DNA of 58,354 nucleotides from CAVQMB01 sp963713445 (GCA_963713445.1 CAVQMB010000020.1:1-58354), one strand, 5' to 3'; numbered from the stretch's first letter, positions 24,865 to 34,136 are shown. Made by a program: numbers and translations. The notes: generated by a model from the sequence alone, not told the origin.

Positions 24865-26586
24865 ATGAGCCGGTCCACCCTCGACCAGATCCACATGCAG
24901 ATCATGTGGAACCGCCTGCTCTCGGTCGTCGAGGAACAGGCGCAGACCCTGATCCGCACTGCATTTTCGACCTCGGTGCGCGAGGCGGGCGACCTCTCGG
25001 CCGGTGTCTTCGACCTCGATGGCCGGATGCTGGCCCAGGCAGTGACCGGCACGCCCGGCCACGTCAACGCCATGGCCGCCAGTGTCGGGTTTTTCCTGGA
25101 GCGGTTCCCGGCGGACACGATGGCCGAAGGCGACGTCTACGTGACCAACAACCCGTGGATGGGTACAGGCCACCTGCACGATTTCACCGTGGTCACACCG
25201 GCTTTCCACAACGGCAAAGCGGCGGCGCTGTTCGCCTCGACCAGCCACGTGGTCGATGTCGGCGGTATCGGCTTCGGCCCGGACGGGCGGCAGGTTTTCG
25301 AAGAAGGGATTCACATCCCGATCATGGCGCTCGCCAAACAGGGTGTGATGAACGAGGCACTGTTGGCGATCGTGCGCGGCAACGTGCGCGAGCCGGTGCA
25401 GGTCGAAGGTGACCTCTATTCGCTGGCTGCCTGCAATCAGACTGGGGTCCGCCGCCTGATCGCGATGATGACGGAATTCGGCCTCGACACTCTCGACGAG
25501 ATTGCCGAGCGGATCATCTCGCAGTCGCGCGAGGCCATGCTGGCGGCAATCCGCAAGTTGCCGTACGGTACCTACCGAAACAGCATGCGCATCGACGGTT
25601 ACGACAAGGAAATCGATCTCGTCGCCGCGCTCACCATTTCTGACAGCGGCATCGACATCGATTTCGATGGGACCTCGGGTGTTTCGCGTTACGGCATCAA
25701 CGTGCCGATCAGCTATACCGAGGCCTACGCCAGCTTTGGCGTGCGCTGCCTTGTCGGCGGATCAATACCCAACAACCGCGGTTCGCTCGACCCGGTCCGG
25801 GTCACGGCGCCCCAGGGTTCCATCCTCAACGCCCCGCATCCCTGTGCCGTGGCCGCGCGCCATGTGATCGGCCAGATGCTGCCGGACGTGGTGTTCGGCT
25901 GCCTCGAACAGGCGATCGCCGAAGGTGTCCCGGCGGAAGGCTCCTCGTCCTTGTGGAACCCCATGTTGATGGGCGGTCACGGACTGGTGGACGCCGAATA
26001 CGGCAAGGCCGAGCCGTTCGCCATGAACATCTTTCACAGCGGCGGCACCGGCGCGCGGGTCGGTAAGGACGGCCTGTCGGCAACGGCTTTCCCCTCCGGG
26101 GTGCGTAACACGCCTGTGGAAATTAACGAAACAGTCGCCCCGCTGATCATCTGGAAGAAGGAATACCGCCCCGATTCCGGTGGTGCCGGGCGCTATCGCG
26201 GCGGCCTGGGTCAGGTCATGGAAATCAGTCACCGGGAGGATGCGCCCTTTGCCATTTCGGCCATGTTCGACCGCTGCAAATACCCCGCCCGCGGCCGCAG
26301 CGGCGGCGGGTCCGGTGAACGCGGGCGGGTACGCCTGGCGGGCGGGACGGAACTGCGCGGCAAGGGGCGCCAGACCGTCCCGGCCAAGGCGTGCCTGATT
26401 CTGGAGATGCCGGGCGGCGGTGGCCTGGGTAGCCCCACCGAGCGTCCGGTCGAGGCGGTAGCCGACGATGTGCTCAATGGCCTCGTTTCAGTCGATGCGG
26501 CCCGGCGGGATTACCGGGTGGTGGTGGACGGAAACGGGCGGATCGACCATGCTGCCACTCGGCAGTTGCGGGCCACTGTGTCGTAG
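24865..26586 (+). CDS. hyuB: Hydantoinase/oxoprolinase B-type subunit
   Basis: 573 aa starting 5 bp after hyuA. Family blocks: IMWNRLLSVVEEQAQTLIRT, STSVREAGDLSAGVFD, TGTPGHVNAMA, DVYVTNNPWMGTGHLHDFTV (metal-site region with GHLHD), ASTSHVVDVGG, and a C-terminal PDSGGAGRYRGGLGQV. HyuB pairs with HyuA in ATP-dependent opening of hydantoins, oxoproline or lactams, or in carboxylation of ketones such as acetone or acetophenone; sequence alone does not choose. The neighbouring importer and lactonase favour a small cyclic substrate taken up from outside. Confidence 0.93.
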   Translation: MSRSTLDQIHMQIMWNRLLSVVEEQAQTLIRTAFSTSVREAGDLSAGVFDLDGRMLAQAVTGTPGHVNAMAASVGFFLERFPADTMAEGDVYVTNNPWMGTGHLHDFTVVTPAFHNGKAAALFASTSHVVDVGGIGFGPDGRQVFEEGIHIPIMALAKQGVMNEALLAIVRGNVREPVQVEGDLYSLAACNQTGVRRLIAMMTEFGLDTLDEIAERIISQSREAMLAAIRKLPYGTYRNSMRIDGYDKEIDLVAALTISDSGIDIDFDGTSGVSRYGINVPISYTEAYASFGVRCLVGGSIPNNRGSLDPVRVTAPQGSILNAPHPCAVAARHVIGQMLPDVVFGCLEQAIAEGVPAEGSSSLWNPMLMGGHGLVDAEYGKAEPFAMNIFHSGGTGARVGKDGLSATAFPSGVRNTPVEINETVAPLIIWKKEYRPDSGGAGRYRGGLGQVMEISHREDAPFAISAMFDRCKYPARGRSGGGSGERGRVRLAGGTELRGKGRQTVPAKACLILEMPGGGGLGSPTERPVEAVADDVLNGLVSVDAARRDYRVVVDGNGRIDHAATRQLRATVS

Positions 26587-26625
26587 GCGGCTGATTCATC
26601 GACCCTAATCCAGGAGCTTGGCGGA

Positions 26626-27540
26626 ATGTTCGCACCCCCACCAGTGATCGAAACCGAGGTGTTCACCCGACTGCCGGAGCAGTATCGCTCGCCCGAGCGC
26701 CGCTCCGAATGGTTAGCCGAGCAGCCCCCCGGCAATCCGTCGCATTCGCTGTTGGAAGGCCCAGCGTTCGACCGCGCCGGGAACCTTTATTGTGTCGATG
26801 TTCCTTTCGGCCGGGTGTTCTGCATCTCGCCGGCGGGCGATTGGACATTGATCACCGAGTACGATGGCGAACCCAACGGCCTTAAGATCCATAAGGACGG
26901 CCGGATCTTCATCGCCGATTACAAGAACGGCATCATGCTGCTGGACCCGGACAGTGGTGAGGTTACGCCGGTGCTGCAGCGGGTGCACCTGGAACGCTTG
27001 AAAGCGGTCAACGATCTGGTATTCGCGCGCAACGGCGACATCTATTTCACCGATCAGGGTTTGACCGGCTTGCACGACCCGAGCGGGCGCGTGTTCTGCC
27101 TGCGCGGCGATGGCCGGGTCGACTGTCTGCTCGACAATGTGCCCAGCCCTAATGGCATTGCCCTGAATCCGGCCGAAACCCAGCTCTATGTCGCGGTGAC
27201 CCGGGCCAACTCGGTTTGGCGAGTGCCGTTGATGGGCCAGGGCCGGGTGGCGAAGGTGCAGAATTTCATTCAGTTGTCGGGCGGCGGCGGCCCGGATGGT
27301 CTCGCCGTCGACACCGCCGGCAACATAGCTGTCGCCCATATCGGCCTGGGCGTCATCTGGCTGTTCACGGCGCGGGGGGAGCCGGCTTATCGGATCCAGT
27401 CCTGCGAAGGCTTGCACAACACCAATCTGGCCTACGGTGGCTCTGACAACCGGAGCCTGTTCATTACGGAATCGGAAAGCGGCTGCATCCTGCGGGCCGA
27501 GTTATCGACGCCAGGTCTGGCGCTGTTCTCCCACCGTTAG
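26626..27540 (+). CDS. SMP-30/gluconolactonase-family lactonase
   Basis: 304 aa, a six-bladed beta-propeller of the SMP-30/LRE family. Expected metal ligands are present: Glu44 (LLEGPAFD), Asn129 (KAVNDLVF), Asn176 (SPNGIAL) and Asp224 (GGPDGLAVD). There is no signal peptide, so it is cytoplasmic. These enzymes hydrolyse lactones with a divalent metal. Forty bp separate it from hyuB on the same strand, with AGGAG at 26612. Next to a ring-opening amidase pair it could hydrolyse a second ring in the pathway. The substrate is unknown. Confidence 0.9.
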   Translation: MFAPPPVIETEVFTRLPEQYRSPERRSEWLAEQPPGNPSHSLLEGPAFDRAGNLYCVDVPFGRVFCISPAGDWTLITEYDGEPNGLKIHKDGRIFIADYKNGIMLLDPDSGEVTPVLQRVHLERLKAVNDLVFARNGDIYFTDQGLTGLHDPSGRVFCLRGDGRVDCLLDNVPSPNGIALNPAETQLYVAVTRANSVWRVPLMGQGRVAKVQNFIQLSGGGGPDGLAVDTAGNIAVAHIGLGVIWLFTARGEPAYRIQSCEGLHNTNLAYGGSDNRSLFITESESGCILRAELSTPGLALFSHR

Positions 27541-27734
27541 CCGACCGGGCAAGCAACGCCATTTGAGCCGGTCTCCAGGTGTCGCGTGCCGCTGTTGCCT
27601 GCCTTGCCCGGTGTTTCCACCAGCGCTACACTCGCAGCATGTTTCGCCTGCTATTAGGATTGCAGTAGCCTGCAGCGGCGGGCTGGACAACAAGCTGTTT
27701 CACCAAAGGCGACATAACTGAGGAGACAAGAACG

Positions 27735-28979
27735 ATGGGGAAGCTCTTAATCGCACTCGTTTCGCTTGTGGCGTCGTTGAGCCTCGCGCCTGTGGCGAAT
27801 GCTGCCGCGACGGTGACCGTCGGCGTCGCGTTCCCGTTGAGTGGAAACGCCGCGGTCGCCGGTCAGTCTGCTCTCGCTGCGGTCAAGCTGGCCGCCAAGC
27901 TGGTCAACGAGAAGCATCCCGAGCTCGGCCCGGGGCCGCTGTTTGCGACCTCGGGGCTGCCGAATCTGGGCGGAGCCAAGATCAAGATCACCTCGGTCGA
28001 TACCCAGGGTAGCCCGTCGGTCGGCCAGAGCCAGGTGCTGCGGCTTATTACCCAGGACAACGTAAAAGCGGTGCTCGGCGCCTACCAGTCCTCGGTGACC
28101 ATGACCGCGAGCGCGGTGGCAGCGCGCTACGGCATTCCCTACGTGTGCGGTGATTCGGTGGCCTCCAACCTAACCCAGCGGGGCTTCAAGCGCTTCTTCC
28201 GTACCACGCCGATCGCACCTGACTTCGCCAAGGATTACATGCTGTTTCTGAACGACCTCAAAAAAGCCGGGCATCCGGTCCACACCATCGCCATCGTGCA
28301 CGAGAACACTGACTACGGCACCTCGGTGCAGGAGGTGGTCAAGAAGGCAGCTGAGGCGCATGGTTACAAAGACATCGCGGACATCTCCTACAACGCTAAT
28401 ACCACTGACGTCTCCGCCCAGGTGCTGCAGCTCAAGCGCGCCAACCCGGACGTAGTCATCTTCATCAGCTACACCTCGGATGCAATCCTCTACATGAAAG
28501 CCATGCAGAACCTCGACTACCGCCCGAAGGTGCTGATCGGTGATGACTCCGGCTTCTCCGACCCGTCGTTCCTGAAAACGGTCGGCAACATCGCCCAAGG
28601 GGTGATCGACCGCAGTGTCTGGAAAACGGGGGCGAAGGGTAGCCGAACCTATAAGATCAATGAGATGTACAAGGCGGCGACCGGCCATGACCTCGATGGC
28701 ACCAGTGCCCGCGACATGCAAGCGATGCTGGTGCTGGCCGACGGCATCAACCGCGCGGGCTCGACCGATCCGGCTAAGATCACAGCCGCTCTGCGCAAGA
28801 CCGATCTGCCGCAAAAGGACATGCTGGTGGGCTATCGCGGTGTGCGCTTCGACAAGAACGGCCAGAACACCAAGGCGGCAACGTACCTGATTCAGTTGAT
28901 CGGCGGGCAATACCGGACCGTGTGGCCGGGCGACGCTGCCGAACACGCGATTGTGTATCCGTACAAGGGCTGGCAATAA
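27735..28979 (+). CDS. Periplasmic substrate-binding protein, LivJ/branched-chain amino acid type
   Basis: 414 aa. The signal peptide MGKLLIALVSLVASLSLAPV ends ANAA, then TVTVGVAFPLSGNAAVAG opens a type I periplasmic binding fold (Peripla_BP_6). Also seen: VIFISYTSDAILYMKAMQNL and DGTSARDMQAMLVLADGINR. Start ATG at 27735 has GAGGAG 9 bp upstream. It delivers its ligand to the permeases encoded next (28987-30827). LivJ-like proteins bind amino acids but also aromatic acids, amides and urea, so the ligand here is open; the linked catabolic genes are the best clue. Confidence 0.93.
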   Translation: MGKLLIALVSLVASLSLAPVANAAATVTVGVAFPLSGNAAVAGQSALAAVKLAAKLVNEKHPELGPGPLFATSGLPNLGGAKIKITSVDTQGSPSVGQSQVLRLITQDNVKAVLGAYQSSVTMTASAVAARYGIPYVCGDSVASNLTQRGFKRFFRTTPIAPDFAKDYMLFLNDLKKAGHPVHTIAIVHENTDYGTSVQEVVKKAAEAHGYKDIADISYNANTTDVSAQVLQLKRANPDVVIFISYTSDAILYMKAMQNLDYRPKVLIGDDSGFSDPSFLKTVGNIAQGVIDRSVWKTGAKGSRTYKINEMYKAATGHDLDGTSARDMQAMLVLADGINRAGSTDPAKITAALRKTDLPQKDMLVGYRGVRFDKNGQNTKAATYLIQLIGGQYRTVWPGDAAEHAIVYPYKGWQ

Positions 28980-28986
28980 CCGCCGC

Positions 28987-29844
28987 ATGATACTGCTCCA
29001 GGTGGTGGTGGGCGGCCTCCTGTTGGGGGCTATCTATGCCCTCCTTGCCTCGGGCCTCACGCTGATCTGGGGCATGATGAACGTCGTCAACTTCGCTCAT
29101 GGCGAGTTCATCATGCTGGGGATGTACGTCGCCTTCTGGGTGTACACCCTGGTTCACGGTGGGCCGTTGGTTTTCGTTCTCGCCGCCGCAGTGCTGATTT
29201 TCATGCTCGGGGTGCTGGTCTACCTGGGGCTGATCCGCCATGTCATGAGGGGGCCGATGCTGGCCCAAATTCTCTCCACTTTCGGTCTCATGCTGTTCCT
29301 CCGCTATGCCGCTTTCTGGGCCTTCAGTGCCAATTTTCGCACGCTGCCGGGGAATGTGGTCGGCGGGACCTGGAACCTGCACGGGATCTTCGTTAACGTG
29401 CCGCAGTTCGTGGCGGGCGTGGTGGCGCTGCTGCTTACGCTGGGGATGTATCTGCTGCTCGCGCGCACTCGCATCGGTAGCCAGATGCTGGCGGTATCCG
29501 AAGATGCCACCGCCGCTATGCTTATGGGCATCCGGCCCGATCGCATGCAGGCGCTGGCGTGGGGCCTTGCGGGCGCGAGTGCCGGCATAGCCGGCGCCTT
29601 GATGGCTACCTTTTTCCCCATTTTCCCCAACGTCGGCGAAACCCTGGTGTTGATCGCGTTTGTGGTGGTTGCGCTCGGGGGGTTCGGCAGTGTGCCGGGA
29701 GCTTTGCTCGCGGGGCTCATTATCGGCGTCGTCGAGGCACTGTCCGCTTACCTGATCAGCCCCGACTTCAAGGACGTGGTGGTCTATGCAATCTTTGTGA
29801 CGGTGCTGTGGGTACGCCCACACGGCTTGCTTGGGAAAGCGTGA
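28987..29844 (+). CDS. ABC permease, LivH type
   Basis: 285 aa starting at the ATG 8 bp after the binding-protein gene. It is a membrane protein with about eight hydrophobic segments. LivH signatures are NVVNFAHGEFIMLGMYVAF near the N-terminus, and GIRPDRMQALAWGLAGASAG with GGFGSVPGALLAGLIIGVVE near the C-terminus. It forms the channel with LivM. The stop TGA overlaps the possible GTG start of the next gene, indicating translational coupling. Confidence 0.93.
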   Translation: MILLQVVVGGLLLGAIYALLASGLTLIWGMMNVVNFAHGEFIMLGMYVAFWVYTLVHGGPLVFVLAAAVLIFMLGVLVYLGLIRHVMRGPMLAQILSTFGLMLFLRYAAFWAFSANFRTLPGNVVGGTWNLHGIFVNVPQFVAGVVALLLTLGMYLLLARTRIGSQMLAVSEDATAAMLMGIRPDRMQALAWGLAGASAGIAGALMATFFPIFPNVGETLVLIAFVVVALGGFGSVPGALLAGLIIGVVEALSAYLISPDFKDVVVYAIFVTVLWVRPHGLLGKA

Positions 29845-29846
29845 GC

Positions 29847-30827
29847 ATGGCCTCACGCTCACTGAGATGGCTGGGTGTGTTGGTGGCGCTGGCGTTCCTG
29901 CTATACCCGCTGGTGGTTACCGCACCGTTCTACCAGCGCACCGGAGCACTAATCCTGCTGTCGGCGATTGCGGCCTCGGCGTGGAACCTGGTCGGCGGGT
30001 ACGCCGGCCAGATCTCGGTCGGCCACGCGGTGTTTTACGGCATCGGGGCCTATTTGCCACTGCTGTTCTATACCCATCTCGGCACCACGCCGCTGGTCGG
30101 GATTCCCTTCGGGATCATCGTTAGCATGATTGTGGCCCTTCTCATCGGCATGCCGACCTTTCGCCTACAAGGCCATTATTTCACCATGGCCACCATCGCT
30201 GTTGCTGAGCTGGTGCGCATCGTGGTTACCAATTGGTCTTTTGTGGGTGGGGCCATCGGCCTTTCCGGCCCCGCGGTGCCGCGTTCATGGCTCGATATGT
30301 CTTACCGCAGCGCTGTGCCTTACTACTACATTTTCCTGGTAGTGCTGGCGATCCTGCTGGCAGTGACCTACGTGTTGGGTCGTAGCCGGACGGGGTTCTA
30401 TCTGCGGGCGCTGCGCTCGAGCGAGGCCGGTGCGCGTAGCCTCGGTGTACCCGTGCGCCGCTACAAGCTTTACGCATTGCTGTGGAGTGCAGGCTTTACC
30501 TCGGTCGCCGGATCGCTCTATGCGCTGATGATCGGTTTCGCCGATCCAGGCAGCGTATTCGGTATTCTGGTTTCAGTGCAGCTGGTGATCGTAGCAGCCC
30601 TTGGGGGGGCGGGAACTCTGTTCGGCCCGCTGCTTGGCGCGGTTATCCTGGTGCCGCTGGCCACCACGATGAATTCACTCTACGGCGGCACCAACCCCAG
30701 CATCACGTTCGTGGTTTACGGCGGCATCATCATGCTGCTGTCACGCTTCGAACCCGGTGGACTGGCCGAGATCTGGCAACGTGCGGTGCTGCGCCGGCAG
30801 CGACGCGGAGTTCAAGGTGCTGCTTGA
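29847..30827 (+). CDS. ABC permease, LivM type
   Basis: 326 aa from the ATG at 29847 (a GTG at 29841 in the same frame is possible). Signatures are SAWNLVGGYAGQISVGHAVF in the first third, FRLQGHYFTMATIAVAELVR, the EAA-like loop ALRSSEAGARSLGVPVRRYK, and ALGGAGTLFGPLLGAVIL near the end. Eight or nine membrane segments. It partners LivH. Its 3' end overlaps the ATPase gene by about 11 bp. Confidence 0.93.
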   Translation: MASRSLRWLGVLVALAFLLYPLVVTAPFYQRTGALILLSAIAASAWNLVGGYAGQISVGHAVFYGIGAYLPLLFYTHLGTTPLVGIPFGIIVSMIVALLIGMPTFRLQGHYFTMATIAVAELVRIVVTNWSFVGGAIGLSGPAVPRSWLDMSYRSAVPYYYIFLVVLAILLAVTYVLGRSRTGFYLRALRSSEAGARSLGVPVRRYKLYALLWSAGFTSVAGSLYALMIGFADPGSVFGILVSVQLVIVAALGGAGTLFGPLLGAVILVPLATTMNSLYGGTNPSITFVVYGGIIMLLSRFEPGGLAEIWQRAVLRRQRRGVQGAA

Positions 30828-32361
30828 GGCACGTAACGTCTCCAAGGCGTTCGGCAACTTCGTTGCGGTCGACAGCGTCGACTTCGAGGTCTGGGAAAGC
30901 GAGATCGTCGGGCTGATCGGGCCGAACGGTGCGGGCAAGTCGACATTCTTCAACTGCCTCGTGGGCGAACATGCGCCCAGCACCGGTTCCATCCTGTTCC
31001 GCGGCACCGACGTCACCCGGGCCACCCCCGAACGGCATGCCCGCCTCGGTATCGCGCGTACCCATCAGGTTCCCGCTACCTTCGAAGAGATGACGGTGCT
31101 GGAGAACATCATGGTGGGTGCGTTCCTGCGCCATCCCCGACGGCGGGACGCCGAGGCGTCGGCGTGGCGGGCCATCGAGCTGACGGAGCTGCATGATCAC
31201 GCCCAGCAGCGCGCCACCAGCCTTGGCACCCCGGGCCGCAAGCGCCTGGAGATCGCCCGTGCGCTCGCCACCGAACCGGACTTGCTGCTGCTCGATGAGG
31301 CGCTGGCCGGCTTGAATCCGGCTGAAACCAAACTGGCCATCGAATTGGTCCGCCGCATCCACGGCAGCGGAATTACGCTGGTTATCGTCGAGCACGTCAT
31401 GGAGGTGATCCTGACTCTCACCCAGCGCCTGCTGGTGTTCAATCACGGGCGCCTGATCGCCAGTGGCGATCCCCGCGAAGTAGTGGATGATGCCGAGGTC
31501 ATTGAGGCTTATCTCGGTCGCAGCCGCGTTCACTGGACCGGCCGCGGGGCCAGGAGCGGAAGGTCGCAGCAGGCCGCTGATAATATCTCCTGCCCCCGGG
31601 CGCTGACAGGACAGGTAGGCACGCGTATGGGGAAGCTGCGGGTGGATCATCTGGAGGTTCGCTACGGCGATCTGGTCGGTGTGGCGGATGTTTCGCTGGA
31701 AGTGGAGGAAGGCGGTGTAGTGGCGCTGCTGGGGTCTAATGGTGCCGGCAAAACGACCACTCTGAATGCTATCGCCGGCTTGGTGGCGCCCCATAGTGGG
31801 ACTATCGAATGGGCCGGGGAAAACCTCACCGGATTGCCCGCTTTTGCCATCGTCGGCCGGGGACTGGCGCTGTCGCCCGAGGGCTGGCGGCTGTTCGTCG
31901 GGCAGACGGTCGAACAGAATTTGTTGCTGGGGGCGACGCCGCTGCATGACCGCAAGCGGGTGCCGGCCCAGCTTGAGCGGGTGTACGGCTTCTTTCCCCG
32001 CCTGCGGGAGCGGCGTCGGCAGCAGGCAGGCACCCTGAGCGGCGGCGAGCGTCAGATGCTGGCAGTTGGCCGTGCCCTAATGAGTGCGCCACGACTGCTA
32101 TTGCTCGATGAACCGAGTCTGGGCCTGGCCCCTGCCATCGTCGAGGATCTCTACGAGACGCTCGGGCGGTTCCGGCAAGAGGGTCTGACGCTGTTGCTGG
32201 CTGAGCAGTCGATACCGCTGGCGCTGGCCATTGCGGACTATGGCTACGTTCTGCAGACCGGTCGCACCGTGCTCCAGGGACCGGCCGAGCAGCTCACGGA
32301 CGATCCACAGGTGAGGCACATCTACCTCGGCATCGCCGCCGATGCCGATGCGGCGGGCTAG
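30817..32361 (+). CDS. Fused ABC ATPase, LivG-LivF in one ORF
   Basis: 514 aa from a GTG at 30817 (longer in-frame starts overlap livM too far). Two complete ATPase domains: LivG-like with Walker A GPNGAGKST, signature-region LGTPGRKRLEIARALA, Walker B LLLLDEALAGLNP and H-loop VEHVMEV; then LivF-like with Walker A GSNGAGKTT, signature LSGGERQMLAVGRAL and Walker B LLLLDEPSLGLAP. About 45 residues of Arg/Gly/Ser-rich linker join them without a stop. These proteins are normally separate. An internal ATG at 31627 with AGGTAGG 7 bp upstream could still give a separate LivF. Confidence 0.88.
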   Translation: MLLEARNVSKAFGNFVAVDSVDFEVWESEIVGLIGPNGAGKSTFFNCLVGEHAPSTGSILFRGTDVTRATPERHARLGIARTHQVPATFEEMTVLENIMVGAFLRHPRRRDAEASAWRAIELTELHDHAQQRATSLGTPGRKRLEIARALATEPDLLLLDEALAGLNPAETKLAIELVRRIHGSGITLVIVEHVMEVILTLTQRLLVFNHGRLIASGDPREVVDDAEVIEAYLGRSRVHWTGRGARSGRSQQAADNISCPRALTGQVGTRMGKLRVDHLEVRYGDLVGVADVSLEVEEGGVVALLGSNGAGKTTTLNAIAGLVAPHSGTIEWAGENLTGLPAFAIVGRGLALSPEGWRLFVGQTVEQNLLLGATPLHDRKRVPAQLERVYGFFPRLRERRRQQAGTLSGGERQMLAVGRALMSAPRLLLLDEPSLGLAPAIVEDLYETLGRFRQEGLTLLLAEQSIPLALAIADYGYVLQTGRTVLQGPAEQLTDDPQVRHIYLGIAADADAAG

Positions 32362-32413
32362 GCTCGGAGAGGAGCCGGGATCTCGTAACAATTCGGAAGC
32401 GGAGGAATCGATA

Positions 32414-32953
32414 GTGAGTCAAGACGTGCACGGGTCCGCCGGGGTCGACTGGTCGCACGATGTCTACCAGGCGCTGCAGGAGGCGGAGGTACGGCAGGCC
32501 GGTTTCGTTCCCGATGGCGGCCTTGCCCGCCTGATCCGTCTCTGTAGAGCCGACGCGACCATGAAGACGGTGACGCTGACTACAGAAGAGGAGGGTGTGG
32601 CGCTGGCGGCGGGCGCCTGGCTGGGCGGTCAGCGTAGTGTGCTGATGATGCAATCGAGCGGGGTGGGCAACTGCGTAAACATGCTTTCGCTTGTCCGGGT
32701 GTGTGGATTTCCGCTGCTGGTGGTCGTGACCATGCGTGGGCAGTGGGGTGAATTCAATCCATGGCAAGTGCCGATGGGACAGAATGCGCCGGAGATACTG
32801 CGGCTGGGGGGTATTGTGAGCTATCCGGTTGACGAACCGGCGAAGGCAGGTGCAACGGTTGCAGCTGCAGCCAAACTCGCTTTCCAGAGCGGGGTCGGTG
32901 TGGCGGTGCTAATCAGCCAGCGTCTTATCGGCGCCAAGACCTTCAAGGAGTGA
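32414..32953 (+). CDS. TPP-enzyme alpha subunit (PYR domain), sulfopyruvate/phosphonopyruvate decarboxylase type
   Basis: 179 aa. The start is GTG at 32414, with GGAGG 8 bp upstream. It corresponds to the N-terminal PYR domain of TPP decarboxylases: TLTTEEEGVALAAGAWLGGQ contains the glutamate that activates the thiamin ring, then SGVGNCVNMLSL and NPWQVPMGQ. It pairs with the next gene, which has the PP domain; split subunits of this size are known in sulfopyruvate decarboxylase (ComD/ComE). A role in decarboxylating a 2-oxo acid formed from the imported compound is inference. Confidence 0.85.
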   Translation: MSQDVHGSAGVDWSHDVYQALQEAEVRQAGFVPDGGLARLIRLCRADATMKTVTLTTEEEGVALAAGAWLGGQRSVLMMQSSGVGNCVNMLSLVRVCGFPLLVVVTMRGQWGEFNPWQVPMGQNAPEILRLGGIVSYPVDEPAKAGATVAAAAKLAFQSGVGVAVLISQRLIGAKTFKE

Positions 32954-32959
32954 CCTGCC

Positions 32960-33559
32960 ATGAGCGAATCGGCAATGAACGGTCTCAATCGACGCGAAGT
33001 CGTGGCGAAGCTCCTGGCCGAGCGCGGGACGCTACTGGTGGTCGCGGGGCTGGGCGCACCAGCCTGGGACTGTGCCGCAGTCGCTGATCATCCGCTTACC
33101 TTCCCGCTATGGGGGGCGATGGGGGGCGCGGCTATGGTGGGTCTCGGTATTGCACTTGCCCAGCCCGCACGACCGGTGCTGGTCATCACTGGTGATGGCG
33201 AAATGCTGATGGGTCTGGGTAGCCTTGCGACCATCGCGGCCTGCGGAGCCCGGAACATCTCCATCGTGGTCCTTGACAATGAGCGCTATGGCGAAACCGG
33301 GATGCAGGAAACCCATACCGCCAGCGGGGTTGACCTGGCGGGTATTGCCGCAGCGGCGGGGTTCGCCTCCAGTGAAACGATAGCGGATATGACGGCTGTG
33401 GACTATTTGCGCGAACGTATCCACGAGGAGCCAGGACCGCATTTCGCTCAGGTAAAGGTATCCGTCGCGGCGGTACCGCTGGTGTTGCCGCCACGGGATG
33501 GCGCCCATCTCAAGAACCGTTTCCGTCAGGCGTTGCTGGGCGCAATAGCTTTGGCGTAG
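32960..33559 (+). CDS. TPP-enzyme beta subunit (PP domain), sulfopyruvate/phosphonopyruvate decarboxylase type
   Basis: 199 aa, starting 6 bp after the alpha gene. The thiamin-diphosphate motif is complete: ITGDGEMLMGLGSLATIAAC, then NISIVVLDNERYGETG with the Asn ligand, followed by MQETHTASGVDLAGIA. PLWGAMGGAAMVGLGIALAQ is the usual glycine-rich entry. It should form an alpha2beta2 or larger enzyme with the preceding product. This is the last gene of the plus-strand cluster; a terminator lies at 33816. Confidence 0.87.
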   Translation: MSESAMNGLNRREVVAKLLAERGTLLVVAGLGAPAWDCAAVADHPLTFPLWGAMGGAAMVGLGIALAQPARPVLVITGDGEMLMGLGSLATIAACGARNISIVVLDNERYGETGMQETHTASGVDLAGIAAAAGFASSETIADMTAVDYLRERIHEEPGPHFAQVKVSVAAVPLVLPPRDGAHLKNRFRQALLGAIALA

Positions 33560-33815
33560 GCGCGTGCCGCCGCAAAACTGGCCAATGCTTTGTGGGGCGG
33601 TGCCTCCGAGTCGGTGGGCGGGCAATGTCAAGATAGAAAACGATCTGGCCTTATCGAAAGGTGTGATCTGGCAGTAGGAAGCCCGCATGCATGTTGTTAC
33701 CGTAACCGTGAAGTTCGCAGTCCGGGCGTGGCTCGATATCGACCCGGAAACAATGCTGCGGATTTCGTTACTTCGTGTGCCTAACGTGCTGATACTTACC
33801 AGTACTTTCACCCGG

Positions 33816-33839
33816 ACCCGCCTTGGCGGGTGTTTTTTT
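33816..33839 (+). terminator. Rho-independent terminator of the hyu-liv-TPP cluster
   Basis: Hairpin ACCCGCC-TT-GGCGGGT followed by GTTTTTTT. It lies about 260 bp beyond the last cluster gene, with no convincing gene between. Confidence 0.85.
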
Positions 33840-33971
33840 GGCCGCGGGTGCACTTTGGGCGTGCCGCGGCTCTGGGCAGTGCTACCGGCCGCGTGAACCA
33901 AAGCTCCGGTGCGATGCCCGATGGTAAATTAAGATCCAACCAAAATCGGTGGTGGACGTTTGGGACATCCA

Positions 33972-34067
33972 ATGCCATTAGTTGACCTGTGGCACGGCTT
34001 GTTGGCACTGATCCTGGATCTGGCGTATCTCATCGATTTGCTGGTAAGACTGCTCGGTCACATCTGA
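33972..34067 (+). CDS. Possible 31-aa hydrophobic peptide
   Basis: ATG at 33972 to TGA at 34065-34067 encodes MPLVDLWHGLLALILDLAYL plus IDLLVRLLGHI. It is Leu-rich and able to span or line a membrane as one helix, with acidic residues spaced about every seven. A GGGA at 33962 is a weak ribosome site. Placed between a terminator and the convergent permease gene, it could be a small membrane protein, a type I toxin-like peptide, or chance. No family recognised. Confidence 0.35.
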   Translation: MPLVDLWHGLLALILDLAYLIDLLVRLLGHI

Positions 34068-34136
34068 TTTCCATCAGCAGGACTGGTTGCGACTCGGACG
34101 ACGTCAGCGGGCTGGCAGTGGTGCTCTGCCTTGCCT

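Noticed and set aside
28170..28988. 272-aa minus-strand ORF opposite the substrate-binding protein gene
   Set aside because: Antisense shadow in GC-rich coding sequence; the plus strand has a signal peptide and family motifs.
33687..33896. 69-aa plus-strand ORF
   Set aside because: It runs through the Rho-independent terminator at 33816-33839 and shows no recognisable features.
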